DNA of 23,626 nt from an uncultured Alphaproteobacteria bacterium. GTDB taxonomy: Bacteria > Pseudomonadota > Alphaproteobacteria > Caulobacterales > Caulobacteraceae. Of the stretch, positions 8,570 to 15,435 are shown piece after piece. The number at the start of each line of letters is the position of its first letter. Within the stretch, counting starts at the first letter, position 1. Where the stretch lies: positions 1-23,626 of the forward strand of contig CAIZKE010000270.1 of the NCBI GenBank assembly GCA_903933475.1, written 5' to 3'. The notes under the pieces are model-generated. The model worked only from the letters and a program-made list of their open reading frames with translations. It did not search any database and was not told where the DNA came from. A program made the translations under genes and the position numbers.

Positions 8570-8584
8570 GCAAGGTTACCTTGC
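8570..8584. promoter_or_regulatory. Perfect 15-bp palindrome, probable TetR-family operator
   Basis: GCAAGGT-T-ACCTTGC is a perfect 7-bp inverted repeat around one central base. It lies in the 165-bp gap between the divergent acyl-CoA dehydrogenase and TetR genes, 44 bp before the dehydrogenase start and 108 bp before the regulator start. Length and symmetry fit a TetR-dimer site, and the position would let one site control both arms. Assignment to the neighbouring regulator is inference. Confidence 0.6.
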
Positions 8585-8691
8585 CAGCCAGAGGGGGCAA
8601 GACCTGCCGCCGCGTCAGGCCGTCTCAGGGAATTGATCCGGCCTGTCCCAGGCGACTAGGCTAAGCCTCCAAAGGGGACGGAGAGGACCGC

Positions 8692-9264
8692 ATGACGACG
8701 CCGCAAGGACGCTCTCTCCTGACCGATGGGGACGAGACCAGCTTCTTGGGTCGCCTCCTGTCCCTCGCCCGCCGCATGGCCCTGGAGGAAGGCTCAGCCG
8801 CTCTCTCCACAGTCCGCCTGGCGCGGGACGCGGGCGTTCCGAAAGTGACCGTGGAAAAGCGGTTCCGCACTCGGGCTGACCTTCTCGCCGCCCTCCAGGC
8901 CGACATCCTGGGTGAGGCCGCCGAGTCTCTGGTGGACGCCCTCGGCGGCATGTCCCCGCTCCGGCCCCAGGCCCTGGAGACCCTCTGCCGCCTGTGGGTC
9001 GCCCACTGGCTGGACCGTCCGGCCCTGTTCCGGGTGGCCTTCCCCGATGGCGCGGCACCGCCGCGGATCGGGCCCCGGGACGCCCTGGCACCGCTCGCCA
9101 TCTATTTCACGGAGGGGTTCGACGGGACGCAAGACGGGGCGCGGGCCGACCTGCTGCTCTGCGCCCTGCATGGGATCATCTTGTCCCAGCTCGGACCGCG
9201 CCCGGGTGACTGGACCGAACCCGGCGACCTGGTCGCCCTGGCCATTTCAACCGCCCGAAAGTGA
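8692..9264 (+). CDS. TetR/AcrR-family transcriptional regulator
   Basis: A 190-residue regulator. The N-terminal three-helix DNA-binding domain is seen at about residues 18-65: LLSLARRMALEEGSAALS, then the helix-turn-helix VRLARDAGVPKVTVEKRF, where the usual 'Y-x-H-F' end is replaced by VEKRF, and RTRADLLAAL. The rest is a helical ligand-binding and dimer domain containing RLWVAHWLDRPALFRVAF. Such proteins usually repress and are released by a small ligand, often an acyl-CoA or aromatic compound when beside catabolic genes. The ATG at 8692 has GGAGAGG upstream. Its neighbours are the divergent acyl-CoA dehydrogenase operon and, 76 bp downstream, a PhyH-like dioxygenase that may be partly cotranscribed with it. 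Confidence 0.85.
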   Translation: MTTPQGRSLLTDGDETSFLGRLLSLARRMALEEGSAALSTVRLARDAGVPKVTVEKRFRTRADLLAALQADILGEAAESLVDALGGMSPLRPQALETLCRLWVAHWLDRPALFRVAFPDGAAPPRIGPRDALAPLAIYFTEGFDGTQDGARADLLLCALHGIILSQLGPRPGDWTEPGDLVALAISTARK

Positions 9265-9273
9265 CGTCCACTC

Positions 9274-9303
9274 TTTACAGGCTGGCCAACCGGTTGTTCA
9301 AAT
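9274..9303 (+). promoter_or_regulatory. Candidate promoter with palindromic spacer before the dioxygenase gene
   Basis: TTTACA (9274-9279, five of six matches to TTGACA) and TCAAAT (9298-9303, four of six to TATAAT) are 18 bp apart. The spacer holds the perfect 10-bp palindrome CAACCGGTTG (9287-9296). A repressor bound there would block the promoter. The half-site differs from the 15-bp palindrome upstream of the dehydrogenase, so a different factor could be involved. Prediction from sequence only. Confidence 0.35.
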
Positions 9304-9340
9304 TCACTCCACGGAGCCCTCAGGGCCTGGAGGAAGCGTC

Positions 9341-10561
9341 ATGATCCCCGTTGAATTCACGCCTGAGGCCATCGAGGCAGCCTCACAGGACGCCGTCCTC
9401 CCCTATCGGGATTTTCTCCGCTCGGGCGAGCCCTATGCCTCGATCGCCAGGCACAATCCCTGGACGAAGGTTCCTTCGGTCCGGTCGGAGCTGGAGTGGG
9501 GCAAGGGCTGGTACTACGACACCACCGTGGCGCGGAAGCACCCGGACTGGCGCGACCTGCCCCTGCCCCGGCCGACCCGGGACATGGAACAGCTCCGGAG
9601 CGACCTCTACGCCTGGGGTTTCTGCCTGGTCGCCGACGCCCTCTCCGCCGACCAGTGCGCCCGTCTGCGTGAGCGGGTGGTGGACCAGGCCGCCGCTGAA
9701 CGCGACCTGGGCGTGGCCTACCTGAGCCCGGCCCAGCAACACGTCTGGTCCCTGATCAACAAGGGAGAGATCTTCCGGCTCTGCCTCGAGCTCGACCCGG
9801 AGGTCGTCCAGGGCGGGCAGATGATCGAGCGCCTGATCGACGAATTCATGGGGCCCGGCTGGCAGCACTACAGCTTCCTGTCGAACATCTCCTATCCGGG
9901 CTGCCATCCGCAGGGCCTGCACCGGGACCAGTCCTTCCCCGCCCCCTACGACCTTGGCGGCGCACCGGCCCTGGTGAACACCGTCTACTACCTGCAGGAC
10001 GTGGACGAGGTGAATGGCGGCACCCTGGTGATCCCCGGCTCTCACCGCAGCAACGGGACGGGAGGCGAGACCTATGGCGCCCTGCCCCGGCCCGTGAACC
10101 TGGAGGCCCCCGCCGGTACGATCATGCTGATGGACGGGCGCACCCTGCACGCCGGCGCGGTCAATCGCTCCGATCGGTTGCGGTACATCCTGACCAACTC
10201 GGTGGTCCGCCCCTGGGTGCGCCAGCAGGAGGCCTTCCTGCTCAGCGTCCGACCCGAGGTGCTGGCAAAAGCCTCGGACAAGCTGCTCTACCGGCTTGGC
10301 TATTCAGCCCATTCCAGCAACAGCATGGTCGAGGGCTATGGCTATTTCGGCAGCGGCCGGGCGGGGGATCCGAACGGCGCCATCGTCCACGCGCGCCGGG
10401 CCATGGATCGGGGCGAGTACGCCTGGATGGGCGAGCTATCCCGGGGCCGGTCCACAGCCGCCGATGTCATCGGCCTGGGCCTCACCCGCATCCAGAGCGA
10501 GAACGAACCCGCCCGGGCCGAGAGCTACGCCGCCGCCGTCAGCAAGATCACAACCCTCTAG
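9341..10561 (+). CDS. Phytanoyl-CoA dioxygenase (PhyH)-family oxygenase
   Basis: A 406-residue Fe(II)/2-oxoglutarate oxygenase. The facial triad is visible: H194 and D196 in GLHRDQSF, and H270 in GRTLHAGAVNRS, with R281 eleven residues later as the probable 2-oxoglutarate binder. GTLVIPGSHRSN (227-238) is the typical PhyH strand between them. Family members hydroxylate acyl-CoAs or other small molecules next to an activated position; phytanoyl-CoA 2-hydroxylase is the best-known case. At 406 residues it is longer than many members (about 290-340), with an extra N-terminal segment of about 80 residues and a C-terminal helical tail. The ATG at 9341 follows GGAGGA. It lies 76 bp after the TetR gene on the same strand and opposite the ligase/ThDP operon, so the substrate is probably linked to that pathway. 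Confidence 0.88.
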   Translation: MIPVEFTPEAIEAASQDAVLPYRDFLRSGEPYASIARHNPWTKVPSVRSELEWGKGWYYDTTVARKHPDWRDLPLPRPTRDMEQLRSDLYAWGFCLVADALSADQCARLRERVVDQAAAERDLGVAYLSPAQQHVWSLINKGEIFRLCLELDPEVVQGGQMIERLIDEFMGPGWQHYSFLSNISYPGCHPQGLHRDQSFPAPYDLGGAPALVNTVYYLQDVDEVNGGTLVIPGSHRSNGTGGETYGALPRPVNLEAPAGTIMLMDGRTLHAGAVNRSDRLRYILTNSVVRPWVRQQEAFLLSVRPEVLAKASDKLLYRLGYSAHSSNSMVEGYGYFGSGRAGDPNGAIVHARRAMDRGEYAWMGELSRGRSTAADVIGLGLTRIQSENEPARAESYAAAVSKITTL

Positions 10562-10571
10562 CGGACGAACC

Positions 10572-10587
10572 GGGGGTCAAAACCCCC
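10572..10587 (+). terminator. Weak hairpin after the dioxygenase gene
   Basis: GGGGG-TCAAAA-CCCCC forms a 5-bp G/C stem 10 bp after the dioxygenase stop. There is no T-tract, so if it ends transcription it does so weakly. It abuts the multi-hairpin repeat and may be a fragment of a similar element. Confidence 0.3.
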
Positions 10588-10593
10588 TCAGCA

Positions 10594-10687
10594 GACCCCC
10601 TCCGGCCCGCTGCGCGGGCCACCTTCCCCTTGGGCGCCAATTGCTCCCCATCAGGGGGAGCTGTCGGCAAAGCCGACTGAGGGGGTC
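10594..10687. repeat. Multi-hairpin intergenic repeat element (REP/MITE-like)
   Basis: A 94-bp element bounded by perfect 9-bp inverted ends, GACCCCCTC (10594-10602) and GAGGGGGTC (10679-10687). Inside are three perfect hairpins: GGCCCGC-TGC-GCGGGCC (10604-10620), GCTCCCC-ATCAG-GGGGAGC (10643-10661) and GTCGGC-AAA-GCCGAC (10663-10677). From memory, near-identical palindromic elements are scattered between genes in Caulobacterales and related genomes, but copy number cannot be seen from one window. It lies between the convergent ends of the dioxygenase gene and the serine hydrolase gene, where it could act as a bidirectional terminator or RNA stabiliser. Confidence 0.75.
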
Positions 10688-10705
10688 AACGGCCTTGCCG
10701 GCGAC

Positions 10706-11869
10706 CTACGGCTTCGACTCTGCGTCCAGCTGGGCCGCTATGGCGGCGATCAGGGCGTCCTGCCGGGCTGAGCGAGCCGGGTTGGTGGCCTCAGGCCAGG
10801 CGCTGGACACCACGACCACCAGCTTCCGAACCGGGTCCACGTGCAGTCTCTGGCCGAAGATACCCAGGCCGTTGAACACGCCGTCCGGCTCGGTCCACCA
10901 CTGGTAGCCATAGCCGAAGCGGTCGTCCGTCGGTGCCTGCTGGCGGGTGGCCTCGGCGATCCAGTCCCTGGGCAGGACAGCTCCGGCCGAGCCGATACCG
11001 CCCGTGCGCAGGAACTCGCCCACCCGGCCGTAGTCGCGCAGGGTCATGGACAGGCAACAACCGCCGGCCTCCTGGCCGCGCTCATCGATCATCCAGAGGG
11101 CGTCCTGCTCCATGCCATAGGGCTTCCAGATCTTCTCGGAGAGATAGGCCGAGAGGGACTTGCCGGTGGCGGAGGTGACCAGGACCCCGATCAGGTTGGT
11201 CTCGCCGGTCTTGTAGACCCACTTTGATCCCGGCGCAGCCTCGCGCGGGAGCTTGCGCATGTAGCTGACCGTGGAGTCGAGGCCCGGGTCGGCCGGGGTC
11301 GAGAACAGCAGGGCCACGTCGCTGTTGGGGTCGGTATAGTCCTCGTTCCACTTGACCCCCGAGGTCATGGTCAGGAGCTGGCGGACGCTGACCTGGTCGT
11401 AGGCGCTGCCGCGCAGGCCGGGGATGTAGCGGGTGACCTTGTCGTCCAGGCTCTTGATGTCGCCGTCCTTCACCGCCGCGCCGACCAGGGTGGAGGTGAC
11501 CGACTTGGCCACCGAGAAGGAGGTCCAGCGACCGTTCGGGCCATAGCCAAGGCCATAGCTTTCGAGCCGCACCCGGCCGTCCTGGAGGACGAGGATCCCC
11601 GCCGTCTTCTCCGAGGCCATGAAGGCGGAGAGGTCGAAGGGCTGGCCGCCGACCTGCGCCACCTTCAGGGGCGCGCCGGTCGGGAGGGCATGAACGCGCT
11701 CGCCCCGCGCCGCCGTGCTGACCGGGAACTGGGCCTCCATCCTCGGGAAGCCTGCCTCCTTCTGGGCCTGGGACCAGAACAGGACGGACGCGGGCGGCGG
11801 CGGCTTGTCCGCAGCAACCGCGGGAAGGGCCGAGGCCGCGAGGGCAGCGGCCAAGAGGAGGGCGCGCAT
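10706..11869 (-). CDS. Serine hydrolase of the beta-lactamase class C / NylB type
   Basis: A 387-residue protein with a clean signal peptide (MRALLLAAALAASALPAVAA, cut near residue 20), so periplasmic. The serine-lysine dyad is S119-V-A-K122 in SFSVAKS, and the tyrosine element is Y219 in KWVYKTGETN. The segment LTMTSGVKWNEDYTDPNSDV (166-185) resembles the N-E-D-Y-x-D-P-x-S stretch of 6-aminohexanoate-dimer hydrolase (NylB), making a carboxylesterase or amidase of that type more likely than a true beta-lactamase. The natural substrate is unknown. The ATG at 11869 is used because it begins the signal peptide; an upstream in-frame start at 11989 adds a charged, non-signal segment. It follows the CDGSH gene by 82 bp on the same strand. 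Confidence 0.88.
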   Translation of the reverse strand: MRALLLAAALAASALPAVAADKPPPPASVLFWSQAQKEAGFPRMEAQFPVSTAARGERVHALPTGAPLKVAQVGGQPFDLSAFMASEKTAGILVLQDGRVRLESYGLGYGPNGRWTSFSVAKSVTSTLVGAAVKDGDIKSLDDKVTRYIPGLRGSAYDQVSVRQLLTMTSGVKWNEDYTDPNSDVALLFSTPADPGLDSTVSYMRKLPREAAPGSKWVYKTGETNLIGVLVTSATGKSLSAYLSEKIWKPYGMEQDALWMIDERGQEAGGCCLSMTLRDYGRVGEFLRTGGIGSAGAVLPRDWIAEATRQQAPTDDRFGYGYQWWTEPDGVFNGLGIFGQRLHVDPVRKLVVVVSSAWPEATNPARSARQDALIAAIAAQLDAESKP

Positions 11870-11951
11870 GCGAAGTCTCCGATTCGGGAGCAGGCCGGTC
11901 AGGCCGAAAGCGGGAGGGACTGAGGTGGAGGCGTGAAGACGCGCGACCACC

Positions 11952-12203
11952 CTACAGCCGGTTGTGCGTACCGTCGCAGAGCGGGGCACCAGCGGTCTGC
12001 TTGCAGGCGCAGAAATAGACGGTGCGGCTCTCCGGGGCTTCCCACTTCAGGGGCAGGAAGTCCGTGCCTTCGCGAAGGTGTGCACCGTCGCAGAAGGGCT
12101 GGTTCTTGGACCGGCCACAGGTGCACCAGAAATAGGCCTTGCCGGCCACGACCTCGACCGGCATCGGCGCCTTGCCCGCCACGACCGCTTTGCTTTCCGT
12201 CAT
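11952..12203 (-). CDS. Tandem CDGSH-type [2Fe-2S] protein
   Basis: An 83-residue protein with two complete CDGSH iron-sulfur motifs: C27-x-C29...C38-D-G-A-H42 and C65-x-C67...C76-D-G-T-H80. Each motif is expected to hold one [2Fe-2S] cluster with three Cys and one His ligand, as in the mitoNEET/Miner families; the two-motif arrangement on one chain is like CISD3 (Miner2) and many bacterial homologues. No signal peptide or membrane anchor is visible, so cytoplasmic. Proposed roles of the family are redox or iron-sulfur handling; nothing local points to a partner. The ATG at 12203 follows AGGAG at good spacing and leaves a compact protein; an extension to 12269 is less likely. Confidence 0.92.
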   Translation of the reverse strand: MTESKAVVAGKAPMPVEVVAGKAYFWCTCGRSKNQPFCDGAHLREGTDFLPLKWEAPESRTVYFCACKQTAGAPLCDGTHNRL

Positions 12204-12263
12204 CCTGGTTCTCCTGTCAGGGTGGCCCGTCAGGGCCATATGAAAAAGGGTAGGCGCTTCAGA

Positions 12264-12291
12264 ATCCACCCCCGCTCGGCGCTGGGTGGAT
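12264..12291 (-). terminator. Hairpin at the end of the secreted-protein gene
   Basis: ATCCACCC (12264-12271) and GGGTGGAT (12284-12291) form a perfect 8-bp stem around a 12-nt loop, beginning at the stop codon of the minus-strand gene ending at 12291. Only a short T-run follows (ATTCT), so it may be a weak or factor-assisted terminator. Confidence 0.4.
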
Positions 12292-13379
12292 CAGGACGGC
12301 TTGGCGGGTTTGGCCGGCGTCTTGGCCACGTCCGCCGCCTTTGCGGCCTCGGCGGCCTTGGCTGCAGCCTCGGCCTCTTCCGCCCGCGCGCCCGCCAAGA
12401 TTCCGGGGAGGGCGTAGTTGCCCTCATGGCAGGCATATTCGTAGATTTCGCCGTTCAGGGATGAGAACTCGTACTCACCGCCCCAGGGGGCGTCCCAAAG
12501 GGTGGGGTCATCGATCTGGAAGCCGTAGTGGATCCGGTCCTTGGCGACACGGGTGAAACGCTCGGTGACCTTCAGCTTCTCCCAGGACCCGCGATAGGCC
12601 TGGCGCATGGGGATGTTGGTGGTCTCAACCACCAGGGTCTCGCCCTCCCAGCGGCCGATGGAGTCCCCCATCCAGGGACGGATACCGTCGGTGCGGTGGG
12701 TCCCGTTCAGGCGGATCATGCGCACGTCGTGGACCATCTCCACCACGATGGCCACGGTATCGGGGCCCTGAACGAACTTGTAGTTGTTGTTGTAGAAACC
12801 GTTGGGGAACATGGGCGGTCCGGCGTTCCGGCCGAACGACATTATGCAGCGCTCCCCCAGGGCCCGGGTCTCGGGATTGTCGGCGGAGTTGCGGTACATG
12901 GCCATATTGAAGCCCGCCGGGGCCGGGGCACCGGCCTTGCGCTTGGGCGCCTGGCCATCCGGCGTGGTCAGGAAGGAAGTCCGCGGCTCGCCCCGGACCC
13001 GCATGACAGAGGCGCCCGGCTCCAGCCAGCCCCGGTCATAGCCGCCAACGACGCCGCCGGCGGCGGCGAATTCGGGCCGGGTGCCGGGCTTGATCTCGCC
13101 GCCGACCTTGGGCGCACCCAAGGTGGGATCGATGCTCGCATTGCCCTGTTCGACCTCGTTTGTGACCTGGGTTTCAAGCTTCTTCACCTCGGCTTCGGTG
13201 AAGGCGGCGCGGGTCCCCAGGCCTGGCGGGCGGGTCTCCGGCGTCAGGGTGGAGTTGCTCCAGTTTCCGGAGAGATCGGGCTGGCCGTACATGTTGCGCG
13301 GTGCCTTGAAGGGCGGTGCGGCAAGGGCGGGCGCGGCGCCAAGGGCCAGGACGAGTGCGATCAGGGCGGGCTTGGACAT
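12291..13379 (-). CDS. Secreted protein of unknown function with Ala/Lys-rich tail
   Basis: A 362-residue protein with a signal peptide (MSKPALIALVLALGAAPALA, cut near residue 20). YGQPDLSGNWSN (31-42) and GDSIGRWEGETLVVETTN (about 235-252) are motifs I recall from a large family of uncharacterised secreted proteins in sphingomonads, Caulobacteraceae and Acidobacteria; no reaction is assigned to it. The C-terminal 35 residues are low-complexity, rich in Ala, Glu and then Pro/Lys (AEAAAKAAEAAKAADVAK), probably a flexible or coiled tail. The ATG at 13379 is preceded by GGAGGA. It lies 86 bp after the carboxymuconolactone-decarboxylase-like gene and 87 bp before the CDGSH gene, so cotranscription is uncertain. 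Confidence 0.8.
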   Translation of the reverse strand: MSKPALIALVLALGAAPALAAPPFKAPRNMYGQPDLSGNWSNSTLTPETRPPGLGTRAAFTEAEVKKLETQVTNEVEQGNASIDPTLGAPKVGGEIKPGTRPEFAAAGGVVGGYDRGWLEPGASVMRVRGEPRTSFLTTPDGQAPKRKAGAPAPAGFNMAMYRNSADNPETRALGERCIMSFGRNAGPPMFPNGFYNNNYKFVQGPDTVAIVVEMVHDVRMIRLNGTHRTDGIRPWMGDSIGRWEGETLVVETTNIPMRQAYRGSWEKLKVTERFTRVAKDRIHYGFQIDDPTLWDAPWGGEYEFSSLNGEIYEYACHEGNYALPGILAGARAEEAEAAAKAAEAAKAADVAKTPAKPAKPS

Positions 13380-13442
13380 GCTTCCTCCGGGAGAACCGGC
13401 CGGCTGGGGCGACCTTGGCTCAACTCTAGGGCCGCCTGACCG

Positions 13443-13460
13443 CCGGGGCAATCACCCCGG
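13443..13460 (-). terminator. Weak hairpin downstream of the CMD-like gene
   Basis: CCGGGG-CAATCA-CCCCGG forms a 6-bp G/C stem 6 bp beyond the stop of the gene ending at 13467. There is no T-tract. It might slow or end transcription of the VOC/CMD unit; function unproven. Confidence 0.3.
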
Positions 13461-13466
13461 GGCCCA

Positions 13467-14114
13467 TCAACGCGACGCAGGCCGCGCGCTGAGGAAATCC
13501 GCGGCCGAGAAGCCCTCGGGCGCAGCGACCTCGGTGATGGGATCGTCTCGGTCGTCGAACTCCAGCCTGAGGGCGCGGGTCATGATGGCGTGCATGCCGT
13601 AGAGGGCGGTGATGTAGGTGAACTCCAGGATCTCCTCGTCGCCCCAGAAGGCGCGCAGGGCCTCGAACACCGCGGGCGGCGTCCGCCCCGACCCGGTCGT
13701 CAGGCAGTCGGCATAGGCCAGCACCGCACGCTCGCGCGCATCGAAGACGTCCGAGACTGCCCAGCCGGGAATCGCCGCGATCTTCTCTTCCGACACACCG
13801 AGGCCGCGCAGGGACTTGCAGTGCTGGGAGAAGACGAACTGGCTGCCATGCGCCCAGCCGGCCCGGGTCTGGCCCAGCTCCCGCAGGACCGGATCGATCT
13901 TCCGGTCAGGATGCCGGTAGACGCCGAAGCCCTCCACCGCGTGGCGGAAGATATCGGGAGCCAGGGCGAAGACCGTCCACCAGTCGCCGGGCGTTCCGGT
14001 GGCGGTGCCCGGCTCGGCCACCGGGTCGCGCCCGGGGCCGAACAGCAGGTCGTAATAGCGGTGGATCAGGTCCGAGCCGGCCTCGGCGCGGGGAACCTGG
14101 CGGAGCACAGGCAT
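13467..14114 (-). CDS. Carboxymuconolactone decarboxylase-family protein
   Basis: A 215-residue protein of the all-helical CMD/AhpD-like fold. The family core is recognised in RELGQTRAGWAHGSQFVFSQHCKSLRGLGVSEEKIAAI (78-115), DARERAVLAYADCLTTG (125-141) and EILEFTYITALYGMHAIMTRAL (161-182). The CxxC pair of AhpD peroxidases is absent: only H98-C99 occur where it would lie, so a thiol peroxidase role is unlikely, and a lactone- or keto-acid-processing or non-catalytic role fits better. Its start lies 3 bp after the stop of the VOC gene, so the two are almost certainly cotranscribed and may act on the same compound. The substrate is unknown. Confidence 0.82.
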   Translation of the reverse strand: MPVLRQVPRAEAGSDLIHRYYDLLFGPGRDPVAEPGTATGTPGDWWTVFALAPDIFRHAVEGFGVYRHPDRKIDPVLRELGQTRAGWAHGSQFVFSQHCKSLRGLGVSEEKIAAIPGWAVSDVFDARERAVLAYADCLTTGSGRTPPAVFEALRAFWGDEEILEFTYITALYGMHAIMTRALRLEFDDRDDPITEVAAPEGFSAADFLSARPASR

Positions 14115-14117
14115 GAC

Positions 14118-14732
14118 TCAGCCCCCCGTCCGGGCGGTCTGGATGGGGGCGCCGCCGGCGTCCAGTACCAGACCCTGGCTGCGGCCCCCGTCCGCCGTGG
14201 CCGCCTCATGCTCCACGTCCGTCGGGCCCATGGGCCGGGTCCAGGCGGCGAACTCCAGGCAGACACCGTCGGGGTCGAAGAAGTAGACCGAGCGCACGAA
14301 GACCTCGTCGGTCACCTCGGCGCTGATCTGGAAGGCCGAGTTGTCGTGGTTGAAGACCGGCGAGACCTCGATCCCCTTGGCCTTGAGCCGTTCGACATAG
14401 GCGTCGAACTTCTCGACCGGAACGTTGAAGGCCAGATGGTTCATGGAGCCGTGGGCCGTGACCAGCCCGCCCTCATGCGGCAGGGTCCGGGGCGAGGAGA
14501 CGCCGGGGGCATTCGCCGGAGCGTCCGGGAACCAGAAGAAGGCCAGGGAGTCCCCGTTGCCGATGTCGAAGAAGAAGTGCTGACCCGACTTCATCGGCAG
14601 CTCGATGGTCTTGACCAGGGGCATGCCCAGGACGTCCCGGTAGAAGGCCACCGTACGGGCCATGTCCTGGCAGACCAGGGCGATGTGGTTGACGCCGCGG
14701 ATGTCGAACTCGGTGTTGGTGGGGGTGGGCAT
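14118..14732 (-). CDS. VOC-family (glyoxalase/extradiol dioxygenase fold) protein
   Basis: A 204-residue vicinal-oxygen-chelate protein. Two beta-alpha-beta-beta-beta units are visible: VNHIALVCQDMARTVAFYRDVLGM (14-37) and MNHLAFNVPVEKFDAYVERLKAKG (97-120). Metal ligands expected for the family are H16, H99 and E160 (in GVCLEFAAW); a fourth is not obvious. SVYFFDPDGVCLEF (149-162) is the common end strand. About 40 residues after it form a polar tail not needed by the fold. Members are metal-dependent lyases, isomerases or dioxygenases; the reaction here cannot be fixed. The ATG at 14732 follows GGAG at a rather long spacing. First gene of a pair with the CMD-like protein (3-bp gap). Confidence 0.87.
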   Translation of the reverse strand: MPTPTNTEFDIRGVNHIALVCQDMARTVAFYRDVLGMPLVKTIELPMKSGQHFFFDIGNGDSLAFFWFPDAPANAPGVSSPRTLPHEGGLVTAHGSMNHLAFNVPVEKFDAYVERLKAKGIEVSPVFNHDNSAFQISAEVTDEVFVRSVYFFDPDGVCLEFAAWTRPMGPTDVEHEAATADGGRSQGLVLDAGGAPIQTARTGG

Positions 14733-14801
14733 GGTCGGGAAGTCTCCGGCGAAGGTCAGGCCACTAGCTGATCCCCTTGACCCGCCGCCGTCAAATCCCG
14801 T

Positions 14802-15434
14802 TCAACCTCCCGCGCGCCAGCAGCATCCGGACAGGACCTCCCCCGAGGGGCTCGTGACCACCGCCTCGTAGGGCGCGAGAAGGTCCGACATGCCGTCCGA
14901 GCAGCCTTCGGAGCGGCGGACGACCGCGACCTGTCCGACGGACCGGGCCGGGCCTGAAAGGATCTGGACGAAGACGCCCGGGCTGCCGGTCGCGGGCCGG
15001 CGAGGCCCGGTGCGGAGGTCCCTGTCTCGCAGTCCCGGGCGGCTCATCCGCGCCTGGGTGCCCGCCAGCCTCAAGCCCCAGAAGGGCTCCGTCCCGGCGC
15101 ACTGGAGGGGAGGAACGCCGGAATCGGCCTCCCCGGTGGAGAGCCGCGCGGCCTCGATCCAGAGGGGATGCTCGTCGCCGCCTGCAGGCAGCACTTCCCA
15201 GAGGTCGCCAGACGCGCCCTGGGCCTGCCGCCCGGTGACCAGAAGCCCCCGGGTGCCAGCGGGCAGGCTTGCGACAACCCCGGAGGCTGGATCGGGGGCC
15301 GACCACAAGGGGGCGGGCGCTGCGCCCTCAAGGGAATAGCGAAGGGCCGGATCGGGGGTGCGCAGGGCCAAGGCCGCCGGCAGGGCCGCCAGGAGGAAGG
15401 CCGCGAGCAAAAGGGCGCGACCCGGCCTGCGCAT
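14802..15434 (-). CDS. Exported COG3650-type protein with SH3-like N-terminal region
   Basis: A 210-residue protein with a signal peptide or N-terminal anchor (RRPGRALLLAAFLLAALPAALA). Residues 30-100 look like a small SH3-like domain (PLWSAPDPASGVVASLPAGT, LWEVL, PLWIEAARL). The second half carries the family hallmark CAGTEPFWGLRL (112-123) and then EGCSDGMSDLLAPYEAVV (176-193) and LSGCC (201-205). The four Cys (112, 178, 204, 205) are probably in disulfides outside the cytoplasm. The function of the family is unknown. The ATG lies one base after the stop of the DUF1501 gene, so it is translated from the same transcript and is the last member of the exported-protein unit. Confidence 0.82.
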   Translation of the reverse strand: MRRPGRALLLAAFLLAALPAALALRTPDPALRYSLEGAAPAPLWSAPDPASGVVASLPAGTRGLLVTGRQAQGASGDLWEVLPAGGDEHPLWIEAARLSTGEADSGVPPLQCAGTEPFWGLRLAGTQARMSRPGLRDRDLRTGPRRPATGSPGVFVQILSGPARSVGQVAVVRRSEGCSDGMSDLLAPYEAVVTSPSGEVLSGCCWRAGG

Positions 15435-15435
15435 G

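Noticed and set aside
5253..8664. Two plus-strand frames of 494 residues each opposite the ligase and dehydrogenase genes
   Set aside because: Both are Gly/Arg/Ala-rich mirror frames of genes with full sets of catalytic motifs on the other strand, so they are not taken as genes.
10706..11869. True class C beta-lactamase (antibiotic resistance)
   Set aside because: The SxxK dyad is shared by many esterases and amidases; the NylB-like N-E-D-Y-x-D-P segment and the altered tyrosine motif argue against a resistance enzyme.
14733..14801. Sigma-70-type promoter before the VOC gene (TTGACG and GCTAGT on the minus strand)
   Set aside because: The spacing between the two boxes is about 20 bp, too long for a confident call, so it is not listed as a feature.
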